Of a DNA stretch of 55,399 nt, positions 47,057 to 54,669 are shown one piece after another. The notes beneath the pieces are model-generated. The model made no database searches and had not been told where the DNA came from. It worked only from the letters and a program-made list of their open reading frames with translations. The stretch is from Bacteroidales bacterium (GTDB lineage: Bacteria; Bacteroidota; Bacteroidia; Bacteroidales; Tenuifilaceae), in contig JABFRB010000039.1 in the NCBI GenBank assembly GCA_013141385.1, positions 1-55,399 on the forward strand, read 5' to 3'. Each line of letters begins with the position of its first letter. Positions within the stretch are counted from its first letter, which is position 1. The translations under genes and the position numbers were made by a program.

Positions 47057-47830
47057 TTTTAAAACATTATTGAATGGTAAAATAAATATAAATCTCCGTT
47101 TTTTGACAATAGAAAGCAAGTAAGGTTTAGTGTTTTTTGAAATATCTTTAAACTTTCGGAGTGAACAAATGTTAAAGGTGTTTTGTTAAATATGATTTTG
47201 ATACTTTCCAAAGAAGGTTTTGAGCACTCAAAATAAACCTCAACCCCTTAAAATTGCTATAACAGGGCATTGCAGTGGTTTTTCATCTTTTTTTAATTTT
47301 AAGGAGGGTAGGGGTGGTGGTTTAAATGGTTTGACTCTAATAATGCCATCGAAGGCTGCCTGTATGTCATCATCTAATCGCAAAGCGTGATACAATTATC
47401 GCAAAATGTGATAATTTTGCATTGCAATGCCACCTGTGAATGATACTATACCATAAATTGATTGTACAATAATCACTCCTCCTTTTTAAGGAGGAGCAGG
47501 GGAGGTTTCCTGTTACTTTTTACAGCTAATATAATACTAGCATTAAAACAGAAAATTATGTGCAAGTATCAGCTATAAATCCTCATTAAAAAAATCGCAA
47601 AAAGCTGAGTTTTTTTCATTGAATATTATACAAGCAATACTTTCAAGAAAAGAAAAAATGAGGTAGGGGCCCAGTTTAACGGTGTTTTTTTTATGGAGTT
47701 TGGTACGATCTGGAGACAGCAATTTAAAGAGGACGTAGATACGCTGCACTAACCGAGCGTATTTTGCGAGTTCGCTGAGAGTAATCTACGTTGAACTGGG
47801 GAATTAAGAATCAAAAAAAGAAATACCGCC
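47057..47830. other. Gene-free stretch with dispersed repeat fragments
   Basis: No gene is supported. A perfect 9-bp hairpin (47476-47496), with an aaggagggtagggg block near 47301, belongs to a purine-rich repeat type. A weaker inverted pair (acgtagatac near 47733 and gtaatctacgt near 47791) forms a further long hairpin. These look like non-coding repeats and not regulatory sites. Confidence 0.5.
47476..47496. repeat. Palindromic repeat ctcctcctt-ttt-aaggaggag
   Basis: Two 9-bp arms pair perfectly around ttt, and gcaggggaggtt follows. The same purine-rich phrase (aaggagg...aggggtgg) occurs at about 47301-47320, so there is a related partial copy nearby. Confidence 0.65.
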
Positions 47831-48037
47831 CTAAAAAAATAGCGGATAAAAATCTTTCGAATCTTCCTTGATCTTTTTAAACATTTCGGCTTGTTCCCTT
47901 TTTTCTTCAATTGGGCTGTTTACAATGCTCCATTCTGTGGTATAATCGTTGATTTTTTCCTTATTAATGGAAACTGAAATATTGGTCGATGGTATAGGTT
48001 CCAACTGTTCTATCATGGAAATTCTCTTTTCTCTCAT
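47831..48037 (-). CDS. Small hypothetical protein, glycogen gene group
   Basis: The 68-residue frame lies 27 nt past the stop of the glycogen-synthase-like gene on the same strand. A second possible start is Met8 (48016, MIEQLEPIPSTNISV). The product is charged and soluble, with a Lys/Glu-rich helix (EEKREQAEMFKKIKEDSKDF) near the end. There is no signal peptide and no domain I recognise. Position suggests co-transcription; the function is unknown and the frame could be spurious. Confidence 0.5.
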   Translation of the reverse strand: MREKRISMIEQLEPIPSTNISVSINKEKINDYTTEWSIVNSPIEEKREQAEMFKKIKEDSKDFYPLFF

Positions 48038-48064
48038 AGTTGTAAGTATTAATTTTTTTTAGCG

Positions 48065-49351
48065 TTATGCCACCTGATAGTATACTTCTTTGATTTTTGC
48101 CGCTGCATCAACCCATTTAAGGTTATCTACCTCTTGCTTGCCATTTCTTCTTAAGTGGCTTGCCAATGCATCATAGCTTAATACTCCATATATGGCATCT
48201 GCCATGGCATCAATATCCCAGAAATTAATTTTTATGGCGTGTCTAATCACTTCCGATACACCCGACTGTTTTGATATAATGACTGGAACGTGGCTTTGCA
48301 TTGCCTCAAGTGGCGAAATTCCAAACGGTTCAGAGACAGAGGGCATAACATATAAGTCGCTCATCCGAAACATACTAAACACATCATCCCCTTTTAAGAA
48401 ACCTGTAAAATGGAAGTTTTTTGATATCCGTAACATTGCAGCCATTTTTACCATTTTTATCATTAAATCGCCACTCCCTGCCATAATAAAGTTAACGTCA
48501 GACTTTTTTTTTAAAACCATATTAGCCGCTTCTATAAAATACTCAGGTCCTTTCTGCATGGTGATTCTTCCGAGGAATGTTACAATCTTTCTATTCGTTT
48601 TCCCTCTGCTAAGCTGCTTAATCTCATAATTATTGGCATCCTCAACGGCGTTATGTATGGTTACTATTTTGGAAGGATGTATCCCATACTTCTGAATTAC
48701 AATGTTTCGTGTGAGATTACTAACCGTTATTACCTTATCGGCTACCTCCATCCCTCTTCGCTCAATTTCATACACCCTTTGGTTAATGTTTTCGCCACTT
48801 CGGTCATATTCCGTGGCGTGTACATGAATCACCAGGGGTTTCCCCGAAACCTTTTTGGCTTCGATCCCCGCTGGATAGGTCAACCAATCATGCGCATGAA
48901 TAACATCATGTGGTTCATTCCTCGCAATATTTGATGCAACAACTGCGTATCGGGATATTTCATCGAATAAGCTGGTTCCATAATTACCTGTAAACGTCAG
49001 CTTATTCGTTGGCGTATTTGAATCTTCATTTTTTAACCGCTCTTGTCGCTCAACGGATATCTGCTCAAATTGCTCCGGTGTTATATAAGCAGAAACATGC
49101 TCTCGAAATTCAAAGAACATTTTCTCTTCAAATTCTTTCTGCATTCTTACCGTTTTCCTTGTAAGCTCCACATCGCTGGCACCTATCAGCTTCATGTCGG
49201 GTTTGTGTTCATCTCCATAAACCTTGGGAACAACAAAGATTAAATCAATATCATTAAAGGAGGATAACCCTTTTGTTAAACCATAACAAGCAGTACCAAG
49301 ACCACCTGAAATATGAGGGGGAAACTCCCATCCGAACATAAGTATTCTCAT
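48065..49351 (-). CDS. Glycogen-synthase-like glycosyltransferase (GT4/GT5 type)
   Basis: I use the start at 49351 (MRILMFGWEFPPHISGG), which begins right at the GT-B domain; a longer frame from 49396 adds 15 residues with no match to the fold. The acceptor-side loop HISGGLGTACYGLTKGL, then DVIHAHDWLTYPAGIEAKKV, TFLGRITMQKGPEYFIEAA and PSVSEPFGISPLEAMQSHVP give the starch/glycogen synthase pattern with E-x7-E. It should extend an alpha-1,4-glucan in the cytoplasm. A CBM48 protein is encoded just upstream, which supports the glycogen reading. A related GT4 function on another glycan is possible. Confidence 0.82.
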   Translation of the reverse strand: MRILMFGWEFPPHISGGLGTACYGLTKGLSSFNDIDLIFVVPKVYGDEHKPDMKLIGASDVELTRKTVRMQKEFEEKMFFEFREHVSAYITPEQFEQISVERQERLKNEDSNTPTNKLTFTGNYGTSLFDEISRYAVVASNIARNEPHDVIHAHDWLTYPAGIEAKKVSGKPLVIHVHATEYDRSGENINQRVYEIERRGMEVADKVITVSNLTRNIVIQKYGIHPSKIVTIHNAVEDANNYEIKQLSRGKTNRKIVTFLGRITMQKGPEYFIEAANMVLKKKSDVNFIMAGSGDLMIKMVKMAAMLRISKNFHFTGFLKGDDVFSMFRMSDLYVMPSVSEPFGISPLEAMQSHVPVIISKQSGVSEVIRHAIKINFWDIDAMADAIYGVLSYDALASHLRRNGKQEVDNLKWVDAAAKIKEVYYQVA

Positions 49352-49554
49352 TAATATCTCATTTAATATTATGTGATAGATGTATTTGTGTTGCATGTTG
49401 TACTCTTTATATAACTGTGCAAATTAAGGGTTTGGTTAATATGCTGCTAAACCACATAGGTTGCTAAGTTGATGTAAAGATCTATGGAAAGCCTTTGTGT
49501 TCTTTTGGAGAGTTTCACGGCTGTTACTAAATCGGTTCGCTTCACCAGTAAAAT

Positions 49555-49582
49555 AGTTCCTCGCAGCAAGTTGCAAGGAACT
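49555..49582 (-). terminator. Hairpin after the CBM48 gene
   Basis: agttcct (49555-49561) pairs with aggaact (49576-49582), with three more bp inside. It begins 18 nt past the CBM48 stop and is followed on the minus strand by attttac. It may reduce readthrough into the glycogen synthase gene. Confidence 0.45.
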
Positions 49583-49599
49583 TCAATAAATGGACTAAG

Positions 49600-49908
49600 T
49601 TATAGCATAATTGATGAATTGTATGTGTCCTTATAAGGTGTTGCAACTAACCCATCGTTATCCCAATCGTTTTCCCAGCGGGTATCATCGAGCAGGTAGC
49701 GGTACTGATACTCTTTCCCTAATGGAAGTTCAACAGTACACTTGAATTTTCCATCTTTGTTTTTTTTCATTGGATGTTTTTCGGAGCTCCAGTTATTAAA
49801 ATCGCCGACCACAGCAACCTTTTTTGAAGTATTAGTAATCGATTCTGGTAAAACAAAGGTAATCTGGCAAACACCCTTGTCGGTTAAAAAACGTTTCTGA
49901 ATGCTCAT
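49600..49908 (-). CDS. Free-standing CBM48 (AMPK glycogen-binding) protein
   Basis: The start at 49908 gives 102 residues (MSIQKRFLTDKGVCQITFVL); a longer frame from 49941 adds 11. The whole protein is one E-set/CBM48 sandwich: KKVAVVGDFNNWSSEKHPMK, the glycogen-binding turn, then KYEYRYLLDDTRW-like strands and WDNDGLVATPYKDTYNSS. Such domains are usually fused to branching or debranching enzymes or AMPK beta subunits. Here the domain stands alone next to a glycogen synthase gene. It may bring the polymer to the enzyme. Confidence 0.85.
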   Translation of the reverse strand: MSIQKRFLTDKGVCQITFVLPESITNTSKKVAVVGDFNNWSSEKHPMKKNKDGKFKCTVELPLGKEYQYRYLLDDTRWENDWDNDGLVATPYKDTYNSSIML

Positions 49909-50047
49909 AACAATACATTTAAAGGTTAATACTAATTGCATAAAAGTGTCTTAATTATTCTTTTCTTTCATGCGAAAATCAAAGGGAGAACAAACTTATG
50001 AATATTGGAGGGCAATATCAAGTTAATGCATTGTTAAATACCTGATA

Positions 50048-50061
50048 ATGATTTAAATCAT
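50048..50061. promoter_or_regulatory. FNR/CRP-like palindrome atgatttaaatcat
   Basis: The 14-bp perfect palindrome contains TGAT-n4-ATCA, close to the FNR-type box TTGAT-n4-ATCAA. It lies 140 bp before the CBM48 start. It could be a Crp/Fnr-family operator for the glycogen genes, but one site in AT-rich DNA is weak evidence. Confidence 0.3.
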
Positions 50062-50670
50062 CGTTGCCTATTATTTTAAGATTAACTTTAAATCAAAGAG
50101 TTTTCTAATGGTTTGAAAGAGAATAGCAACATTTCAAGGAGATTAAAACAAAAAGTAAAAATTCAAAAAGAGGATTTAACTTAAAGTCCATGAGAGGAAA
50201 AAGAAAAAAGAGAAATGGCAAAAACGAACCGAACTTGCGAACCCTCCGATGGTAAAAGAGAAAAACATGAAAAGTGAGATTAAGTTAATCGGGCAAAGTT
50301 TAGGGCTTCAGTGAGGCAAGAAATTAACTTTGCTTAGCATACTTTAGTTCCTTTACTTCTAAAGGCTGCTATTATAAACTGAAAAAGAATTGTAATAAGT
50401 TACAAGTGTAATAGCAAGTAAATTAGCAAGTAAAATTACTTTAACCCTTTAATGCTATTTTTTGAGGAGGGTGTTGTTTTCAATTTCTTTCCTTCAATTT
50501 TAATGGTATTTAACTATAACAATCGGATAAGCGAGTGCGGTAGGAAGAAAAGTTGTGTATAGTAGCGAAGGGAGGCTTGCAAGGAAAGAGCTAACATACT
50601 CTGTTTTTACTCGCAAAGTTCGTGGGTTCGCTACTCTCTATTCACACTAGTTAAAATAAATTCCCCCTAT

Positions 50671-50705
50671 TTTGATCCTTCAATCCAAAATATAGTATAA
50701 ATTTG
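50671..50705 (+). promoter_or_regulatory. Candidate arsR promoter
   Basis: TAAATTTG at 50698-50705 matches the Bacteroidota -7 consensus TAnnTTTG, and TTTG at 50671-50674 is a -33 candidate with a 23-nt gap, slightly longer than usual. The -7 element touches the operator-like palindrome at 50705-50724. Confidence 0.5.
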
Positions 50706-50724
50706 TTTCGGGAAAATACGAAAT
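50705..50724. promoter_or_regulatory. Candidate ArsR operator, site 1
   Basis: gtttcgggaaaatacgaaat has the same 8-4-8 layout as the perfect site at 51062-51081, sharing TTTCGGG on the left and CGAAAT on the right. It overlaps the arsR start codon and abuts the -7 element, where binding would block transcription. Confidence 0.6.
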
Positions 50725-51043
50725 GAATTTTACTATGTTGGAAAAGGAAAAAGGTTATACGCAGAATCAGGAAAAGTTGGCAAGGTATGGGAAGGCTCTT
50801 TCGAATCCTGTTCGTGTTTTTATTCTGGATTTTTTGCTTACCAATTCAAGCAAGTGTTGCTATAGCGGCGATATGGCGGAGGAGCTGCCTATTGCCCGTT
50901 CTACGCTGTCGGAGCATTTAAAGGAGCTTAAGAATGCTGGGCTTATACAGGGTGAAATTAACCCTCCGTATATTAAGTATTGTATAAATCGTGAGAATTG
51001 GGAGGAGGCAAAGGTTTTGTTTGCTAACTTTTTTAAACGGTAA
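50723..51043 (+). CDS. arsR: ArsR-family transcriptional repressor
   Basis: The 106-residue protein is a winged-helix ArsR/SmtB regulator: KLARYGKALSNPVRVFILDF as the first helices, ARSTLSEHLKELKNAGLI (58-75) as the recognition helix and INPPYIKYCINRENW as the wing. A Cys pair (C45-C46 in SSKCCYSGD) may sense As(III) or another thiophilic ligand; the classical C-V-C motif is absent. Met5 is another possible start. It heads the plus-strand cluster, and palindromic sites at its own start and right after its stop suggest autoregulation. Confidence 0.88.
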   Translation: MNFTMLEKEKGYTQNQEKLARYGKALSNPVRVFILDFLLTNSSKCCYSGDMAEELPIARSTLSEHLKELKNAGLIQGEINPPYIKYCINRENWEEAKVLFANFFKR

Positions 51044-51061
51044 AAAAATTTAACTAAATAT

Positions 51062-51081
51062 TTCGGGTATTCCCGAAATGA
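51062..51081. promoter_or_regulatory. Candidate ArsR operator, site 2
   Basis: atttcgggtattcccgaaat has two perfect 8-bp arms around a 4-nt spacer. It lies 18 nt after the arsR stop and 16 nt before the redox gene start. Its agreement with site 1 at 50705-50724 makes it the best operator candidate in the window. Confidence 0.65.
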
Positions 51082-51097
51082 TATAACTAATAAGCGT

Positions 51098-51334
51098 ATG
51101 CATATAAAAATTTTAGGCACTGGCTGTGCCAAGTGTAAAACACTCGAAAAGCTTACCCGCGATGTGGTTGCTGAGAACGGTATTGATGCCACTATTACCA
51201 AGGTGGAGGATATAACCGAGATTATGAAGTACAATATTATGGCTACTCCCGCCCTTGTGGTTAACGAGAAGGTGGAGATTAAGGGACGTGTGCCTTCGGC
51301 TGCGGAGATAAAAGAGGTGTTGGCTAGGTATTAA
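51098..51334 (+). CDS. Small thioredoxin-fold redox protein (TM0996/MTH895 type)
   Basis: The 78-residue protein begins HIKILGTGCAKCKTLEKL, with the redox pair C10-A-K-C13, and continues with IMATPALVVNEKVEIKGRVP, which contains the cis-Pro loop (TP) of thioredoxin folds. Length and pattern match the small redox-active disulfide proteins often encoded beside ArsP-type permeases. It has no signal peptide, so it works in the cytoplasm, possibly reducing a metalloid or a Cys pair of the permease. The role is inferred from gene company. Confidence 0.9.
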   Translation: MHIKILGTGCAKCKTLEKLTRDVVAENGIDATITKVEDITEIMKYNIMATPALVVNEKVEIKGRVPSAAEIKEVLARY

Positions 51335-51423
51335 CAAACGTGAGTTTGATTTAAAAAAATGATGATAATTTTATTTACAATGATGTATTGTTATTTAGTG
51401 TGGCAATGGAAGGTTGGAATGAT

Positions 51424-51548
51424 GGAATAATGGAACTGGAGCGAAGCGGAACTCGACGAAGTCAAAACAAGAGGTTAGATTTTTGCTTGTATCTTCCATT
51501 TTTGACTTCGCCGAACTCGTAAGCTCGGTTCCAAACTTCTATTATTCC
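51424..51548. repeat. Large imperfect hairpin, dispersed element
   Basis: The outer arms ggaataat / attattcc, middle ggaac / gttcc and inner cgaagtcaaaa (51457-51467) / ttttgacttcg (51500-51510) pair in order to give one long hairpin. It occupies the 295-bp gap between the redox gene and the ArsF-like gene. The right part runs into the dispersed repeat at 51521-51617. Confidence 0.7.
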
Positions 51549-51617
51549 ATTAATTCAAGTAAAATAAATTGATATATAGATTAATACATTGTTTCTCATG
51601 ACTAACTCACGTTAAAT
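51521..51617 (+). repeat. Dispersed repeat, copy 2 (partner at 141-226)
   Basis: The 28-bp exact block is at 51569-51596, and the flanking blocks agctcggttcca and acgttaa match copy 1 in order. The right end lies 13 nt before the start of the ArsF-like gene, so in this copy the element forms that gene's leader and could contribute promoter sequence. Confidence 0.75.
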
Positions 51618-51629
51618 TAAAACATAACT

Positions 51630-52055
51630 ATGAAACAAATTACAATTTTCAGCTTTGTGGTGCTTATGGTATTAAGCAGTATATCATGTAATGTACAAGG
51701 TGGTAAAAAGGAGAGTACACAAAGATCTATTTCAGCTAAGGTTGAGGTTTACTACTTTCATCTTGCCCGTAGGTGCAAAACCTGTTTGTCGGTTGAAGAG
51801 ACTGCTAGAAAAGCCGTTGAAGTGCTTTACCCCGAAATGGTAAAAACTGGCGAATACGTATTTAAGGCTATAAATCTTGATGAATCCGAAAACAAAGTTT
51901 TTGCCGAGGAGCTGGGCATTGGCGGTCAAACTTTATTAGTTGTAAGCGGAAAAAATAGGCTTGATATAACCGATAAGGGCTTTTTGAACGCCCACGATCT
52001 TGAAAAGATGAAAGAGGAGATTCAGAAAGCTGTTGATCAGGCTCTAAAAGGTTAG
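51630..52055 (+). CDS. ArsF-like thioredoxin-fold lipoprotein
   Basis: The 141-residue protein has a lipoprotein signal ending at C20 (SSISC). The mature part resembles a thioredoxin fold with VEVYYFHLARRCKTCLSVEE, holding the pair C49-x-x-C52, and GIGGQTLLVVSGKNRLD. The pattern matches the ArsF family (also named as a nitrophenyl nitroreductase subunit), which occurs with the ArsG permease in arsenical-resistance loci of gut Bacteroidota. It starts 5 nt before the ArsG-like gene ends its own leader, so the two form a unit. It should work on the periplasmic side. Confidence 0.8.
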   Translation: MKQITIFSFVVLMVLSSISCNVQGGKKESTQRSISAKVEVYYFHLARRCKTCLSVEETARKAVEVLYPEMVKTGEYVFKAINLDESENKVFAEELGIGGQTLLVVSGKNRLDITDKGFLNAHDLEKMKEEIQKAVDQALKG

Positions 52056-52060
52056 TTCTT

Positions 52061-52756
52061 ATGGAATTTTTACGAAGCATACTTGATAGCACACAATACT
52101 CATTTGTAACAGCACTGATTCTGGGGCTGATGACAGCTATCAGCCCTTGCCCTTTGGCAACAAATATTTCGGCAATTGGATTTATTAGCCGCAATATTGA
52201 AGACCGAAGACGGGTATTTATCAGCGGTTTGGTTTACACCCTCGGGCGTGCCATTAGCTATACGGCATTAGCCGTAATTCTTTATTTTGGTGCAAGTAAA
52301 ATGCACGTTTCGATGCTGTTTCAGGGTTGGGGTGAAAAATTACTCGGCCCAGTGCTAATTGTGATTGGGTTGTTTATGCTCGATGTTATCAAAATCAACC
52401 TTCCTGCCTTATCTAATCTTACTCAAAAAATTGGCGAGAGGGGCAAAGGAAGTTATTGGAGTACACTTTTACTAGGAATTGTCTTTGCTCTTGCGTTTTG
52501 TCCGTATAGCGGGGTGCTTTATTTTGCTATGCTTATCCCTATTACAGTTGCAAGCGCAAGCGGGTTATATCTCCCTGTTGTGTTTGCCGTTGCTACAGGT
52601 TTACCTGTTATTCTGTTCGCATGGTTATTGGCTTATGCTGTAGGTAATGTGGGTAAACTATATAATCATATAAAGATATTTGAACTCTGGTTTAGGCGTG
52701 TGGTTGCCGTGATGTTTATTGGTGTTGGGGTGTATTATATTTTTGTAACAATTTGA
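52061..52756 (+). CDS. ArsG/CcdA-like membrane permease
   Basis: The 231-residue protein has six membrane helices in the CcdA/DsbD pattern. The two marker Cys-Pro sites are ISPCPLATNISAIGF (C30) and ALAFCPYSGVLYFAM. CcdA proteins carry electrons across the membrane through these Cys; the ArsG branch is proposed to export arsenicals. The gene follows ArsF after 5 nt. The pairing with a thioredoxin-fold lipoprotein suits either an electron-relay or an efflux role. I favour ArsG because of the cluster but cannot exclude plain CcdA. Confidence 0.85.
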   Translation: MEFLRSILDSTQYSFVTALILGLMTAISPCPLATNISAIGFISRNIEDRRRVFISGLVYTLGRAISYTALAVILYFGASKMHVSMLFQGWGEKLLGPVLIVIGLFMLDVIKINLPALSNLTQKIGERGKGSYWSTLLLGIVFALAFCPYSGVLYFAMLIPITVASASGLYLPVVFAVATGLPVILFAWLLAYAVGNVGKLYNHIKIFELWFRRVVAVMFIGVGVYYIFVTI

Positions 52757-53123
52757 CAAATTGACAAATTGACAATGAGACAGTGAAACAGTGAGACAAT
52801 GGGACAGTGGGGTAATTTGAGAATTTGAAAATGAAAAGAATAAAGATGAAAGTGAAAAGAGAAAAATGAAAAATGAAAAATGAAAAATGGAAAGGGGAAA
52901 GTGAAAAGGGGAAAGTAAAGGAATATGAAGAATAATAAGTATAAGTTGATTGGGGGTTTGAGGTTGGATTTTTTTGTTGAGTTTTTTAAGGATGCATATC
53001 ATATTCTCCAGATAAGCACTCAAATATTTCTCAAATTGTTCCATTGTCTTATTGTCTTATTGTCTCATTGTCTCATTGTCAAATTTTCAAATTGTCTCAT
53101 TCTCAAATTTTCAAATTAGTAAT
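52757..53123. repeat. Degenerate short-unit inverted repeat between permease genes
   Basis: The left arm (about 52752-52860) is built of near-repeats of gacaaattgacaatgagacagtg type; the right arm (about 53030-53119) has the inverse type, attgtctcattgtc and aaattttcaaatt. Between them lies a purine-rich run of aaaatgaaaaatg units (about 52855-52925). Frames read through it give low-complexity Ser/Leu/Phe strings and are not genes. Confidence 0.75.
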
Positions 53124-54155
53124 ATGAATCTTGGAATATTTAAATCGCGCAGCTTTCAAATAGTTTTACTGCTTTTACCTGTTTGGTATTTGGTTTATCG
53201 CAATTTGCAACCATTAACCGATTGGTTTATCGATACGGTTTTGGGATTGGAAAAGGGGACTCGATTTACTGAATCGTTGCGATTCTTTATTTTCGAGATG
53301 CCCAAAGTATTGATGCTGCTTACGCTTATTATATTTTTTGTGGGCATTATCCGCTCTTACTTTTCGGCCGAACGTACAAGGAAGATACTTGAAGGTAAAT
53401 CGACATTTACGGGTAACGTGCTGGCTTCGTTGCTTGGCATTGTTACACCGTTTTGTTCATGTTCTGCAATTCCTTTGTTTTTAGGATTTGTGGAATCGGG
53501 TGTGCCATTGGGTGTTACCTTTTCGTTTCTGATTGCTGCTCCTATGATTAACGAGGTTGCTGTAATCCTTTTGTTTGGATTATTTGGCTGGAAAACGGCT
53601 CTTATTTATGTTCTAACAGGTTTAATTATTGCCATTTTTTCGGGTTGGACAATTGGCAAGTTAAAGCTTGAGCATTGGGTAGAAGATTGGGTTTACAAAA
53701 CTCAATTAGGTAACGCAACCGATGATGAGGAAAAACAAACATTAGCCAACAGAATACGCTTTGGTTATGATGCTGTGAAGGAGATTGTTGGCAAGGTATG
53801 GATTTATGTTGCCATTGGTATTGCAGTGGGAGCAGGGGCACATGGATATGTACCGCAGGATTTTATGGCTTCAATTATGGGTAAATCGGTTTGGTATAGC
53901 GTGCCATTGTCCGTTCTGATTGGTGTTCCATTGTATTCCAATGCAGCCGGGATAATTCCTATTGTTTCGGTTTTGATTGAAAAAGGGGCTTCTCTTGGTA
54001 CCGCATTGGCTTTTATGATGGCTGTTATTGGGCTTTCGTTGCCCGAGATGATAATTCTTAAGAAAGTACTTAAACTCCCGTTGATATTAACCTTTATTGG
54101 TATTGTAGCATCGGGGATAATGGTAGTTGGTTATCTATTCAACTTTATTTTTTAA
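53124..54155 (+). CDS. arsP: ArsP-type permease (PF03773)
   Basis: I place the start at 53124 (MNLGIFKSRSF), giving 343 residues; the longer frame from 53052 only adds repeat-derived sequence. About eight to ten membrane helices are present, with the family motifs VTPFCSCSAIPLFLGF (C111 and C113) and IAAPMINEVAVIL, and the second-half VPLYSNAAGIIPIVSVL. ArsP is known to export trivalent organoarsenicals, and relatives move other metals. The Cys pair in the first motif suits a thiophilic substrate. The nearby ArsR, redox protein and ArsF/ArsG genes agree with a metalloid role. Confidence 0.88.
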   Translation: MNLGIFKSRSFQIVLLLLPVWYLVYRNLQPLTDWFIDTVLGLEKGTRFTESLRFFIFEMPKVLMLLTLIIFFVGIIRSYFSAERTRKILEGKSTFTGNVLASLLGIVTPFCSCSAIPLFLGFVESGVPLGVTFSFLIAAPMINEVAVILLFGLFGWKTALIYVLTGLIIAIFSGWTIGKLKLEHWVEDWVYKTQLGNATDDEEKQTLANRIRFGYDAVKEIVGKVWIYVAIGIAVGAGAHGYVPQDFMASIMGKSVWYSVPLSVLIGVPLYSNAAGIIPIVSVLIEKGASLGTALAFMMAVIGLSLPEMIILKKVLKLPLILTFIGIVASGIMVVGYLFNFIF

Positions 54156-54669
54156 CAATTTAGCAAAGAATTCTCACGCTAAGTCGCAAAACCTCAAAGA
54201 AATTACTTGGTAGAAGTTATTTGAAGGCGATGAATGTGAAAGGAAACCATATGAAAGGCAATTACAAAATATGTTTTATTGAAAAACTTGGGAAGTTAGT
54301 AATAACAACAATTAATCAGCGCAAAGGGAAAAAACTTTTAGTTTTTTCTTCTTAGCGAAATTGGCGGCTTTGCGAGAAATATTAGAACGATAATAGCATG
54401 TATAATTGACATTTTTTTACTTTGTTATCCGATGAAAATTTGAATGACATCTGTTTTAGAATGTTTATTAATATTACGCTGCTCTGCAGCTTTGATCTCT
54501 ATTTGTAAATTACTTACTACAAATATTTTGCTGCTCTGCAGCTTTTAAAGCGGTAGCACCGCGATAATATTTGTAGGAAAAATGATATATATATAAATAA
54601 GCCCTGTAGGGGTAATATATCTCAAAACCTTATTATGTAGTAATTATTAATTCTTAAAACATTTGCAAA
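54156..54669. other. Gene-free stretch with dispersed repeats
   Basis: No gene is supported. About 54178-54370 carries a loose inverted pair of the cgctaagtcgcaaa / ttgcgaga type. A palindromic element follows at 54478-54620 (separate entry). The last 50 nt before the DGC gene are plain AT-rich leader. Confidence 0.5.
54478..54620. repeat. Palindromic dispersed element with doubled gctgctctgcagcttt
   Basis: The 16-bp phrase gctgctctgcagcttt occurs at 54478-54493 and again at 54530-54545. An 11-bp inverted pair (ctacaaatatt at 54517-54527, aatatttgtag at 54566-54576) and the small palindromes gcggtagcaccgc and ccctgtaggg follow. The combination resembles extragenic repeats seen in many Bacteroidota genomes. 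Confidence 0.7.

Larger units (their letters stand above)
49909..50722. other. Divergent gene-free stretch of about 800 bp
   Basis: This separates the minus-strand glycogen genes from the plus-strand arsenic-type cluster. It holds a perfect palindrome at 50048-50061 and the arsR promoter area (separate entries). An imperfect inverted pair (gtgtatagtagcgaa near 50554, ttcgctactctctattcacac near 50626) is also present. No gene is supported. Confidence 0.5.

Noticed and set aside
47057-47119. Longer start for the Tricorn-like gene
   Set aside because: The 21 added residues stand before a well-formed signal peptide that begins at the Met encoded at 47056.
48192-48629. Plus-strand frame of 145 codons
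   Set aside because: It is antisense to the glycogen-synthase-like gene, and the composition is that of a shadow frame.
50860-51234. Minus-strand frame of 124 codons
   Set aside because: It runs antisense across arsR and the redox gene, both of which have clear family motifs.
52658-53119. Frames of 128 and 64 codons in the gap before the ArsP-type gene
   Set aside because: They translate the degenerate repeat into low-complexity Ser/Leu/Phe/His strings. They are products of the repeat, not genes.
53052-53123. Longer start for the ArsP-type permease
   Set aside because: The added 24 residues come from the repeat (Ser/Asn/Phe/Gln phrases) and have no counterpart in the family pattern.
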